Below the pieces are notes generated by a model. That model was given only the letters and a program-made list of their open reading frames with translations, was not told the DNA's origin and did not search any database. Position numbers and translations under genes: made by a program. From contig JACKOJ010000003.1 of NCBI GenBank assembly GCA_024234325.1, positions 62,001 through 126,000 of the forward strand: 64,000 bases of DNA. The letters run 5' to 3'. The first letter of the stretch is position 1; each line of letters opens with the position of its first letter. Below are positions 34,811 to 42,874 of this stretch, one piece after another. Source of the stretch: Pseudomonadales bacterium (GTDB taxonomy: Bacteria; Pseudomonadota; Gammaproteobacteria; Pseudomonadales; Pseudohongiellaceae).

Positions 34811-35779
34811 ATGGCCAGACCATTACGAATAGAATACCCAGACGCGTTCTACCATGTCTCCAACGTTGGCTTGGACAAGCAGCGGATCTTCCCCTCCCCA
34901 AAGTACTATGAAGCCTTCCTGTCAGGCTTGGAAGAGACCTGCTTCCGTCTGAACGTGGAAGTGCATGCCTACTGCCTGCTCAAGGACCAGTACCATCTGC
35001 TGATCAAGACCCCCGAGGCCAACCTCAGCCGCTTTATGCGCCAGGTGGACGGGCTCTATACCCAGCACTACCAGCGCCTGCGCAAGGCGGACGGCTCCCT
35101 GTTCAAGGGCCGCTACAAGGCTGTACTGGTACAGGCAGACAAGTACCTGTTGCCCCTGGCACGCTACATCCATCTGGGTGTACGCAAGGGCGACCTGGAA
35201 AAATGGGAATGGTCCAGCTACCCCGCCTACATCAACAAGGCCAAGGCGCCGGCCTGGCTGAACCGCGACGGCGTGCTCGGGCAGATTGGCGGCACAGGGG
35301 CCAAACGTACCAAGGCCCTGGCCGCCTACACCGAACAGGGCGTGGACGAAGAACTTGCCCATTTCTATGGCAAGAAGAACCTCTCCTCCATCATGGGGGA
35401 CGACAAGTTCAAGAAATTCGCCCAGGGCAAACGCAGTGCTTCCAAGGTGCGGGGAGTCTCCCGTGGCGCACATGCGAAATGGCGGCCGTCCTGCAAGCAG
35501 ATCATCAGTGCCGTGGCGGCACAGTTCAAGGTCAGCGAGGACAGCATCTACACGGCGGCCCGCGGACCGGGCTCCAAGAATGTCCCCCGCTGGGTGGCCA
35601 TGTATCTGTGTCAGGAACTTTCTGCCGTGACGCTGCAGGCGATTGCGAAGCTGTTCAAGCTCAAGCGCTACGGCACCGTGTCCACGACTGTCGGCAAGCT
35701 CAAGAAGGAGTTTGTCAGTGATCCGAAGCTGCTGGCGACGACCAATCGCCTGATGAAATCCCTGAGCAAGGAAAAGTAA
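34811..35779 (+). CDS. REP-associated tyrosine transposase-like protein (RAYT, Y1_Tnp family)
   Basis: 322 residues. Residues 1-135 match the Y1-transposase fold of RAYT proteins: MARPLRIEYPDAFYHVSNVG, NLSRFMRQVDGLYTQHYQRL, SLFKGRYKAVLVQAD, then KYLLPLARYIHL with the presumed catalytic Tyr (~112). The metal-binding HUH motif, normally NHYH, reads DQYH (residues 59-62), so the first histidine is replaced by glutamine. The C-terminal part (~235-320) has a DnaA-like helix-turn-helix (VAAQFKVSEDSIY, RWVAMYLCQELS, YGTVSTTVGKLKKEF). RAYTs are single-copy enzymes that process REP palindromes; a REP-like palindrome is at 44.4 kb here. A longer frame from 34703 is less likely than the ATG at 34811. 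Confidence 0.88.
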   Translation: MARPLRIEYPDAFYHVSNVGLDKQRIFPSPKYYEAFLSGLEETCFRLNVEVHAYCLLKDQYHLLIKTPEANLSRFMRQVDGLYTQHYQRLRKADGSLFKGRYKAVLVQADKYLLPLARYIHLGVRKGDLEKWEWSSYPAYINKAKAPAWLNRDGVLGQIGGTGAKRTKALAAYTEQGVDEELAHFYGKKNLSSIMGDDKFKKFAQGKRSASKVRGVSRGAHAKWRPSCKQIISAVAAQFKVSEDSIYTAARGPGSKNVPRWVAMYLCQELSAVTLQAIAKLFKLKRYGTVSTTVGKLKKEFVSDPKLLATTNRLMKSLSKEK

Positions 35780-35798
35780 GCACGGGTTTCAGACCAAT

Positions 35799-35838
35799 AA
35801 AAACGCCGCCTTCCGGAGTTCCGGAAGGCGGCGTTTTT
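35799..35838. terminator. Bidirectional Rho-independent terminator between RAYT and rpmG
   Basis: Perfect 18-base inverted repeat (35799-35816 with 35821-35838) around an AGTT loop, with A-run on the left and T-run on the right, so it can terminate transcription from both strands. Confidence 0.93.
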
Positions 35839-35895
35839 CATTCGGGCGAACGAGTCGAAGCGTAATCAGTGCGGTTCGGGCCAAAGCCCGGGCCA

Positions 35896-36051
35896 TTACT
35901 TGATCTTGGCTTCCTTGTAGATCACATGCTTGCGAACAACGGGATCAAACTTTTTGATCTCCATTTTGTCCGGCATGGTTCGCTTGTTCTTGTCTGTCGT
36001 GTAGAAATGTCCGGTATCAGCCGTGGACACCAGTTTGATTTTATCGCGCAT
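35896..36051 (-). CDS. rpmG: 50S ribosomal protein L33
   Basis: 51 residues, read directly from the minus strand: begins MRDKIKLVSTADTGHFYTT and ends KHVIYKEAKIK. The KLVSTAxTGHFYTTxKN start is diagnostic for L33 of the cysteine-free type, so no zinc ribbon. It lies 34 bases downstream of rpmB, the usual rpmBG operon, and ends close to the bidirectional terminator. Confidence 0.97.
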   Translation of the reverse strand: MRDKIKLVSTADTGHFYTTDKNKRTMPDKMEIKKFDPVVRKHVIYKEAKIK

Positions 36052-36085
36052 TGCTGCTCACCACCTGGATCAGGATTGTGTTGGT

Positions 36086-36322
36086 TTAGATTTTCACGCC
36101 ATCGGCGCGCAGGGTGGACAGTACGGCGTCGATGCCATTCTTGTCGATGATGCGCATGCCTTTAGCCGACACCTTCAGTTTCACGAAACGGTTCTCAGAC
36201 TCTACCCAGAAACGGTGAGTGTGGATGTTCGGTGAAAAACGGCGTCGGGTCTTGTTGTGTGCGTGAGAAACATTATTGCCTGTAATCGGTTTCTTACCGG
36301 TTACCATACATACGTTAGCCAT
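36086..36322 (-). CDS. rpmB: 50S ribosomal protein L28
   Basis: 78 residues. MANVCMVTGKKPITGNNVSHAHNK (landmark) and NRFVKLKVSAKGMRIIDKNG are typical of L28 of gammaproteobacteria; basic throughout. First gene of rpmB-rpmG, transcribed from the promoter just upstream. Confidence 0.97.
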   Translation of the reverse strand: MANVCMVTGKKPITGNNVSHAHNKTRRRFSPNIHTHRFWVESENRFVKLKVSAKGMRIIDKNGIDAVLSTLRADGVKI

Positions 36323-36421
36323 TGCCTTGCCTCGTTACAGAACCCGAATTCTCTGGAAAAACCGGCTCTTGGCGGGCTTTTCCGGATCAATGCTGCTGTC
36401 TTGCCAAAAAAAGAGCTGCGT

Positions 36422-36450
36422 TTTATACCAAAACGGCCCTCCAATAGCAA
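36422..36450 (-). promoter_or_regulatory. Candidate sigma-70 promoter of rpmB-rpmG
   Basis: On the minus strand, TTGCTA (36445-36450), a 17-base spacer and TATAAA (36422-36427). The leader to the rpmB ATG would be about 95 bases. It lies just beyond the 3' end of radC. Confidence 0.6.
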
Positions 36451-36465
36451 CAAAAAACCCGCTTC

Positions 36466-37140
36466 CTACATCAAGCCGCGTTCGGCGAAACTGACCGCCT
36501 CGTTACGCCCGACCACGATATGGTCCAGCACCCGCACATCGATGGTGTTCAGCGCCGCCGTCAGCCGCCGGGTGATGGCGATGTCCGCCTGGCTGGGTTC
36601 GGCAATGCCGGAAGGGTGGTTATGGGCGAAGATGACAGCCGCTGCATTGTGCCGCAGACAGCGTTTGACGACCTCCCGGGGGTAGACTGCGGCGCCATCG
36701 ATCGTGCCGCTGAACAGCTCCTCCAGCTTCACCACGCGGTGCTGATTGTCCAGATACAGGCAGGCAAACACCTCGTGTTCATAGTGCCGCAGCCGGGCCC
36801 GCAGGTACTGCCGTGTCAGCTCCGAGCTGGTCAGCGCGTCGCTGTCCGCCAATTGCTCATGCAGGTGCCGACGCGACAGCTCCAGCATGGCCTGCATCTG
36901 GATATAGGCCACCTGACCGAGGCCCCGGCACTGACAGAACTCTTCCATTGAGGCGGTCAGCACCCCGTTCAGGCTGTGAAAACGGGCCAGCAGACCCCGC
37001 GCCAGATCCAGGGCGCTGTTGCCCCGCCCCCCGGCACGCACCACCACCGCCAGCAACTCGGCGTCAGACAGGGACGCAGCCCCTTCCGACAGCAGTTTCT
37101 CCCTGGGGCGCTCGCCCGCCGGCCATTCCTTGATGCTCAT
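36466..37140 (-). CDS. radC: RadC-family (JAMM/MPN+) protein
   Basis: About 224 residues. The N-terminal helical domain (REKLLSEGAASLSDAELLAVV) precedes a JAMM metallopeptidase-like domain with HNHPSG and the downstream SQADIAIT aspartate, so the metal site looks intact. Despite the name, a role in DNA repair is doubtful in E. coli; the biochemical function is unknown. I take ATG 37140 (MSIKEWPAGE). It is divergent from coaBC, as in Pseudomonas. Confidence 0.94.
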   Translation of the reverse strand: MSIKEWPAGERPREKLLSEGAASLSDAELLAVVVRAGGRGNSALDLARGLLARFHSLNGVLTASMEEFCQCRGLGQVAYIQMQAMLELSRRHLHEQLADSDALTSSELTRQYLRARLRHYEHEVFACLYLDNQHRVVKLEELFSGTIDGAAVYPREVVKRCLRHNAAAVIFAHNHPSGIAEPSQADIAITRRLTAALNTIDVRVLDHIVVGRNEAVSFAERGLM

Positions 37141-37163
37141 CCCTGCCTCTCCTGACATTGCCT

Positions 37164-37183
37164 GCTACGCTATTGAGCGTAGC
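37164..37183. promoter_or_regulatory. Perfect 8-bp dyad in the radC-coaBC divergent region
   Basis: GCTACGCT (37164-37171), ATTG, AGCGTAGC (37176-37183). No T-run follows on either strand, so it is better read as an operator or an RNA hairpin than a terminator. It is 24 bases upstream of the radC ATG and about 100 upstream of coaBC. Confidence 0.45.
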
Positions 37184-37285
37184 AAAGGACGCCGGAACTG
37201 ACCGCGGGCAGCAAATTGAATCCCTGCCCCCTTGCTGCTAGTCTTGGGCACCTGTTTCGCTGCCGGAGCCCGGCTCACTACCTCC

Positions 37286-38488
37286 ATGTCCACTCTCAGC
37301 AATCGACGCATCCTGCTTGGCATTACCGGTGGCATCGCCGCCTACAAGAGCGCAGAACTGACCCGCCTGCTGGTCAAGGCGGGTGCCGAGGTGCGCGTGG
37401 TCATGACCCAGGCGGCAACCGAGTTCATCACGCCGCTGACCCTGCAGGCCCTGTCCGGCAATCGCGTCCACACCACCCTGCTGGACCCGGAGGCAGAGGC
37501 CGGCATGGGGCACATCGAACTCGCGCGCTGGCCCGACCTGGTGCTGGTGGCACCTGCCAGCGCCAACTTCATGGCCCGCCTTGCCGAGGGCAAGGCCGAT
37601 GACATCCTGACGACCCTGGTGCTGGCGACCAAGGCGCCCATCGCAATTGCACCCGCCATGAACCAGGCCATGTGGTCCAACCCTGCCACCCAGGCCAATC
37701 TGGACACCCTGCGCCAGCGCGGGCTGCAGATCTTCGGCCCAGGCAGCGGCGAGCAGGCCTGTGGCGATGTCGGACTGGGCCGCATGCTGGAACCCGGCGA
37801 ACTTCTGGGCCTCAGCGAAGGCCTCTTCGACAAGCGTCTGCTCTCGGGTCTGCGCCTGGTGATTACGGCAGGGCCAACCCAGGAAGCCATCGACCCGGTG
37901 CGCTACATCAGCAACCACAGCTCCGGCAAGATGGGCTATGCCCTGGCTGCCGAAGCCGCCGCAGCCGGTGCCCATGTCACGCTGATCAGCGGACCCGTTG
38001 CCCTGGCGACTCCGGAGCGCGTGAGGCGCGTGGAGGTGGTGAGTGCCGACGACATGCTGCAGGCCTGCCTCGCGCATGTGCCCACCTGCGATATTTTCAT
38101 TGGCGTTGCCGCCGTGGCGGACTACCGCCCGCAGCAGGTGGCGGAGCAGAAAATCAAGAAGGCCGAGGACACCCTGTCACTGACGCTGGTGAAGAATCCG
38201 GACATCATCAGCACCATTGCCGCGCTGGAACAGCGCCCCTTCACCGTCGGCTTTGCCGCCGAGACGATCGATGTTACAAAGCACGGCGCCGAGAAGTTGC
38301 AGCGCAAGAAGCTGGACCTGCTGTTCGCCAACGATGCCCGCGAGACTCTGGGCAGCGACAGCATCACTGCCACCGCGCTGTGGGCGGACGGCTCACAGGC
38401 CCTGGGACCCGCCTCCAAACGCACCGTTGCCGGGCAGATGCTGAACCTCATCCGCCAGCACTACGACCTGGCGGGCAAGGCCTCCTGA
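37286..38488 (+). CDS. coaBC: Bifunctional phosphopantothenoylcysteine decarboxylase / phosphopantothenate-cysteine ligase
   Basis: 400 residues. The N-terminal CoaC flavoprotein half shows GITGGIAAYKS, APASANFMARL, APAMNQAMW and GEQACGDVGLGRM. The C-terminal CoaB half has ITAGPTQEAIDPVRYISNHSSGKMG (landmark), AAVADYRP and the lysine segment KIKKAEDT. It supplies the two steps before coaD. In Pseudomonas dut follows immediately; here only about 97 bases lie between coaBC and algC and no dut frame is present. Confidence 0.97.
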   Translation: MSTLSNRRILLGITGGIAAYKSAELTRLLVKAGAEVRVVMTQAATEFITPLTLQALSGNRVHTTLLDPEAEAGMGHIELARWPDLVLVAPASANFMARLAEGKADDILTTLVLATKAPIAIAPAMNQAMWSNPATQANLDTLRQRGLQIFGPGSGEQACGDVGLGRMLEPGELLGLSEGLFDKRLLSGLRLVITAGPTQEAIDPVRYISNHSSGKMGYALAAEAAAAGAHVTLISGPVALATPERVRRVEVVSADDMLQACLAHVPTCDIFIGVAAVADYRPQQVAEQKIKKAEDTLSLTLVKNPDIISTIAALEQRPFTVGFAAETIDVTKHGAEKLQRKKLDLLFANDARETLGSDSITATALWADGSQALGPASKRTVAGQMLNLIRQHYDLAGKAS

Positions 38489-38585
38489 GCCAAACCCCTC
38501 TTACCCCTCCCATTTAGGCGTAGCCAAGGGACGGGAGAGTGTTGGATACTCCGGTTCAGAATCGAACAAAACAAGAATCTGCTCC

Positions 38586-39986
38586 ATGACTTACGTGCCT
38601 GCCTCAAGCTCTGTCTCCCTGCCTGCTGCCATCTTTCGCGCCTACGATATTCGGGGCATCGTCGATCACGACCTGACCCCGGCCAGCATTGAGCTGATTG
38701 GCCGATCCCTGGCGACCCTGGCGCTGGAGGCGGGGGACACCACCCTGTTGTTCGGCTGCGATGCGCGGCTGTCCAGCCCCGTGCTGAAGGGGCCTCTGCT
38801 GAGGGGCGTGCTGTCCACCGGAATGAACGTGGTGGACCTCGGGGTGATCCCCACTCCCCTGCTGTATTTCGTCGCCCACAATTCACCCTGGCAGTCCGGC
38901 CTGATGCTGACCGCCAGCCACAACCCCGCCGACTACAACGGCATCAAGATCCTCCATCGGCGCAGTTGCCTGACACCGGAGCAGATTCAGCAGATCCGGC
39001 TGCGGGCCGAACAGGCCGATTTCGCCCGCGGGCAGGGACAACTGGAAACCCGGGATTTCATTCCCGACTACCTGGCGCGCCTGCAGCAGGACATCCATCT
39101 CGCCCGCCCCCTGAAGGTGGTTGTGGACTGCGCCAATGCGGTGACCTCCCTGCTCGCGCCGCGTCTCTTCGAGGCTCTGGGCTGTGAGGTAACCCCCTTG
39201 TTCTGCGAGCTCGATGGCCGGTTTCCGAACCATCACCCGGACCCCACGGTGGCAGAGAACCTGGAAACCCTGATCGCCCGCGTACGGGCGGACGGTGCCG
39301 ACCTCGGAGTGGCTTTTGATGGCGATGGCGACCGTGTGGTAATGGTGACCAATGCCGGCAGCGTGATCGACACCGATCGCCTGCTGATGCTGTTCGTGCC
39401 CGCCATTGTGGCGCAATACAAGCACCCCAAAGTGGTCTACGACGTCAAATGCAGCACTTTGCTGGCGCCCTTGATCCGGCAGCATGGCGGCATCCCGGTC
39501 ATGAGCCGCAGCGGCCACTCCTTCATGAAACAGAGCATGCACGAGAGTGGGGCCGTGATCGGTGCAGAGTTTTCCGCCCACGTGTTCATCAAGGACCGCT
39601 GGTATGGCTACGACGATGGCGTGTACGCCGCCGCCCGCTTTCTGGAGTTGATCAGCGGGCAAACGGAGTCGGCCGAAGCCCTGCTGCAGAACCTCCCCCG
39701 CAGCATTGTCACCCCGGAACTTCGCATCGAGGTAAGTGAGGACCGAAAATTTCAGCTCATGGAGCGCATCAAGACCCTGGCAAACTTTCCCCAGGGACAA
39801 CTCAACGTGCTGGACGGGGTGCGGGTGGATTTCGCTGACGGCTGGGGCCTGATTCGCGCCTCCAACACCACGCCGGCGCTGCTGCTGCGTTTCGAGGCGC
39901 AGAGTCGCAAATCCCTGCAGACCATACAGGCGCTGTTCAGGGATCTGCTGATGCAGGTCGACAACCGGCTCGAACTGAATTTCTGA
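38586..39986 (+). CDS. algC: Phosphomannomutase/phosphoglucomutase AlgC
   Basis: 466 residues. Alpha-D-phosphohexomutase that interconverts the 6- and 1-phosphates of mannose and glucose for exopolysaccharide and LPS synthesis. FRAYDIRGIV at the N-terminus, active-site serine in TASHNPADYNG, metal loop DGDGDR, the sugar-binding GAEFSAHVF (normally GEMSGH) and the phosphate loop RASNTTP are all present. The GEMSGH-type loop is altered to AEFSAH, which may shift specificity. argB follows, as in Pseudomonas. Confidence 0.93.
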   Translation: MTYVPASSSVSLPAAIFRAYDIRGIVDHDLTPASIELIGRSLATLALEAGDTTLLFGCDARLSSPVLKGPLLRGVLSTGMNVVDLGVIPTPLLYFVAHNSPWQSGLMLTASHNPADYNGIKILHRRSCLTPEQIQQIRLRAEQADFARGQGQLETRDFIPDYLARLQQDIHLARPLKVVVDCANAVTSLLAPRLFEALGCEVTPLFCELDGRFPNHHPDPTVAENLETLIARVRADGADLGVAFDGDGDRVVMVTNAGSVIDTDRLLMLFVPAIVAQYKHPKVVYDVKCSTLLAPLIRQHGGIPVMSRSGHSFMKQSMHESGAVIGAEFSAHVFIKDRWYGYDDGVYAAARFLELISGQTESAEALLQNLPRSIVTPELRIEVSEDRKFQLMERIKTLANFPQGQLNVLDGVRVDFADGWGLIRASNTTPALLLRFEAQSRKSLQTIQALFRDLLMQVDNRLELNF

Positions 39987-40033
39987 GACACGCTCCAGAG
40001 ACCCGCAGCGGATGAAAAAACCTGCTCAGCCTG

Positions 40034-40079
40034 TATACTTTGCGCCATTACTTGAACAGGCACGCACCGCGAGCGTGCC
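40034..40079 (+). promoter_or_regulatory. -10 element and leader hairpin upstream of argB
   Basis: TATACT at 40034-40039 with no good -35 partner, followed by a 7-bp hairpin GGCACGC (40059-40065) / GCGTGCC (40073-40079). A transcript starting near 40046 would carry the hairpin within its first 35 bases. Confidence 0.35.
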
Positions 40080-40115
40080 CGGTAACCCACTGACCAAGGA
40101 CCGACTGGATCGCTT

Positions 40116-41018
40116 ATGCCACTAGACTTCGCAGCCGCCAAGAACATCGCCAACGTCCTGACCGAGGCGCTTCCCTACATTCAGAAATTCACCGGCAGCA
40201 CCATCGTCGTGAAGTACGGCGGCAATGCCATGACGGACGAAGTGCTGAAGAACAGCTTCGCACGCGACATCGTGCTGATGAAGCTGGTCGGCATGAACCC
40301 TGTCGTGGTACACGGCGGCGGCCCGCAGATCGGCTCCCTGCTGACCAAGCTGGACATCCAGTCCGAGTTCATCGACGGCATCCGTGTCACCGACAGCAAA
40401 ACCATGGACGTCGTGGAAATGGTGCTGGGCGGTCTGGTGAACAAAGAGATCGTGGCGCTGCTGAACAAGAACCAGGGCAAGGCCATTGGCATCACCGGCA
40501 AGGACGGCAACCTGATTCAGGCGAAGAAACTGCTGAAGAAGAGCCTGGTCGACAGCAAGATGCTTGACATGGGCCAGGTCGGCAGCATCGAGAAGATCAA
40601 CCGCGAAGTGCTCGATACCCTCAAGAACAGCAACTTCATTCCGGTGATCGCCCCCATCGGCACCGATCGCACAGGTGCCACGTACAATATTAATGCCGAC
40701 ACCGTTGCCGGTGAGATCGCCAAGGTCCTCGGTGCCGAGAAACTGATGCTGCTGACCAATATCGCCGGCGTCATGGACAAGGAAGGCAAGGTCGTCACCG
40801 GGCTCACTACCGCACAGGTAGATGACATGATTGCCGACGGCACCATTCACGGCGGCATGCTGCCAAAGATCGAGTGCGCCCTGGATGCAGTCAACAGTGG
40901 TGTGCGCAGCGCGCACATCATTGACGGCCGTGTGGAACACGCCGTATTGCTGGAAATTTTCACTAACACCGGTGTTGGCACGCTAATCAGCAACTCCCGC
41001 AGCAGCGACGGCGAGTAA
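40116..41018 (+). CDS. argB: Acetylglutamate kinase
   Basis: 300 residues. Second step of arginine synthesis, phosphorylating N-acetyl-L-glutamate. VKYGGNAM, VHGGGPQIG, the LLTNIAGVMDKEG loop and GGMLPKIECALDAV are typical. The N-terminal helix (KNIANVLTEALPYIQKF) is the extension that marks the hexameric, arginine-inhibited form. slmA follows after 27 bases. Confidence 0.97.
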   Translation: MPLDFAAAKNIANVLTEALPYIQKFTGSTIVVKYGGNAMTDEVLKNSFARDIVLMKLVGMNPVVVHGGGPQIGSLLTKLDIQSEFIDGIRVTDSKTMDVVEMVLGGLVNKEIVALLNKNQGKAIGITGKDGNLIQAKKLLKKSLVDSKMLDMGQVGSIEKINREVLDTLKNSNFIPVIAPIGTDRTGATYNINADTVAGEIAKVLGAEKLMLLTNIAGVMDKEGKVVTGLTTAQVDDMIADGTIHGGMLPKIECALDAVNSGVRSAHIIDGRVEHAVLLEIFTNTGVGTLISNSRSSDGE

Positions 41019-41045
41019 ACCTCCGCAACACCACAAGGAAGACCG

Positions 41046-41660
41046 ATGACCATGGCGTCAGAACACAAGATTTCACGCAAGGAACACATTCTTCAGAGCC
41101 TCGCCCGGATGCTGGAATCCGGGCCGGGCGAGCGCATCACCACCGCTGCCCTGGCACGCGAAGTCGGCGTCTCGGAAGCGGCGCTGTACCGTCATTTCCC
41201 CAGCAAGGCAAAGATGTTCGAGGGGCTGATCGTTTTCATTGAGGAAACATTGTTCACGCGCATCACCCGCATTCTGGAAGAAGAACCGGGCGCCGAGAAA
41301 CGCTGCGAAAAAATTCTGTTCCTGGTGCTGACCTTTGCCGAGAAGAACCCCGGCATGACCCGATTGATGACGGGCGACGCCCTGGCAGGCGAGACCGAAA
41401 GGCTGCGTGTACGCATCAGTCAATTATTCGATCGCCTGGAGGCACAGATCAAACAGATTCTGCGCGAAGCACAGATTCGCGAGAACCTGCGCTGCGTGGT
41501 GTCACCCAGCATTCTGTCGAATCTGCTGATGTCCAGCGCGGAAGGTCGTTTGATGCAGTTTGTGCGCAGCGAGTTCAAGAAGCCGCCGACTGCCCAGTGG
41601 CCTGAGCAGTGGCAGTATCTCTCACGCGGCATGCTGGAGCCCTTCGGCAACCAGCCCTGA
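41046..41660 (+). CDS. slmA: Nucleoid occlusion factor SlmA (TetR family)
   Basis: 204 residues. TetR-type DNA-binding protein that blocks FtsZ ring assembly over the chromosome. The HTH is RITTAALAREVGVSEAALYRHFPSKAKMFEGLI (landmark), and SFIE-type helix FIEETLFTRI and GDALAGE are typical of SlmA. Start ATG 41046 or 41052. Convergent with the dioxygenase-like gene, 5 bases apart. Confidence 0.93.
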   Translation: MTMASEHKISRKEHILQSLARMLESGPGERITTAALAREVGVSEAALYRHFPSKAKMFEGLIVFIEETLFTRITRILEEEPGAEKRCEKILFLVLTFAEKNPGMTRLMTGDALAGETERLRVRISQLFDRLEAQIKQILREAQIRENLRCVVSPSILSNLLMSSAEGRLMQFVRSEFKKPPTAQWPEQWQYLSRGMLEPFGNQP

Positions 41661-41665
41661 GCACC

Positions 41666-42802
41666 TTATCCGTTGAGCACGGATACCAGCGCGAATCGCT
41701 GGTTCTGAATCAGGTCTGCATTGTCGGTTCCGTAACCGATATAGAGATTGATTCGTCCCAGCGCACTGGTGTCCATTCCCTGCAGAATGGTCAAGGACTG
41801 CGTCGCAGCAAGCACCCCCCGCGAGAACGCCGGAAAGCCGCTTGAGACACCGTTGGTCTGCGCCACCCAGGTGCTGCCGTTGTTGAAATAGAGCGCCCCG
41901 CCCTCCGCTTCCGCCGCCACATAAATGTCCACCGTGCGCCCGACGTCCGCCGTGGCGGCGGTCAGGTCACACACCACCGTTGGCATCTGGGCACTGCCCT
42001 CGTTGCGCCCGGTGGCGGCAAACTGGCGATAGGTGGTGGAGGCCGGCAAACCGCTCAGCCCGATCACCACTTCCGCCTGCACACTGCCATCGCTGCGGGT
42101 GCTCAGCAATGCCTCCACCGCCTGGCTGGCGCCACGGTAGATGGAATCGTTGCTGTTGCGGGTATCGCGTGTTCCCCGACTGGCGTAGAGCGCCTTCTGG
42201 TAGATCGTGTCCGTGAAGCTGTCGTCGAAGAAGATCTGCGACGTGAAGTTGTAGGTGCGATTGCCGGAGGCGTCATAGACCCGTGCACGCAGGTGAATAT
42301 GCGTGGCCCGCCCACGGTACCAGCCCGGATAGATCGTCGTGAAGGACACCTTGCCGTCGTTGTTGGTGACCTGGTAGCCACGCAGGAAGGTCTGGCCTAT
42401 GGTGCTGCCCTGACCCTGACCGTTGGCATCGGAATATTCCCCGGCCGCGTCGCAGTGCCAGATGTCGATCTGCACGCTGGACGCGCTGTTGGAACCGCAA
42501 ACCTGGCCGTTATTGTCGTACACCAGAATGTCCAGGCTCATGGGCACGCCATTGAGGACGGAGCTGCGGGTGGTCCCGGTGGTGATATCGCTGCGGTCCA
42601 GTTTCTCGTCCACCCAGTACGGGCCTTCGGTCATCTGTGGCGCCAGAATACAACTGGCGCTTGCCGCCAATGCCTGACGGGAACCGGCAAACAGCCCGGT
42701 GCCCGCCAGGGGCAGCAGGGCAAGTGCCTTGAGATGCTGGCGCCGGGAACGGGAAACAGGTGCCAGAGCGGACGGGAATTGGGGGGGATTTGCGTGTGTC
42801 AT
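41666..42802 (-). CDS. Exported intradiol-dioxygenase-like protein
   Basis: 378 residues. The N-terminus has a twin-arginine-like SRRQHLKALALLPLAGTGL, implying Tat export of a folded, possibly metal-loaded protein. The core (~55-225) is the intradiol ring-cleavage dioxygenase fold: TEGPYWVDEKLDRSDI, VQIDIWHCDAAGEYSD, FLRGYQVTNNDGKVSFTTIYPGWYRGRATHIHLR (landmark). The four iron ligands (Tyr, Tyr, His, His) are in place. The C-terminal ~140 residues form an extra beta-rich domain of unknown role. Natural substrate unknown; the extracytoplasmic location argues against a standard catechol pathway role. Confidence 0.85.
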   Translation of the reverse strand: MTHANPPQFPSALAPVSRSRRQHLKALALLPLAGTGLFAGSRQALAASASCILAPQMTEGPYWVDEKLDRSDITTGTTRSSVLNGVPMSLDILVYDNNGQVCGSNSASSVQIDIWHCDAAGEYSDANGQGQGSTIGQTFLRGYQVTNNDGKVSFTTIYPGWYRGRATHIHLRARVYDASGNRTYNFTSQIFFDDSFTDTIYQKALYASRGTRDTRNSNDSIYRGASQAVEALLSTRSDGSVQAEVVIGLSGLPASTTYRQFAATGRNEGSAQMPTVVCDLTAATADVGRTVDIYVAAEAEGGALYFNNGSTWVAQTNGVSSGFPAFSRGVLAATQSLTILQGMDTSALGRINLYIGYGTDNADLIQNQRFALVSVLNG

Positions 42803-42874
42803 GAAAACTCCTGGGCGTATGTGACGAACACTGCCTACAACGCACGGGAGCGCCCCGGGTTTACCGGGAGCGAA

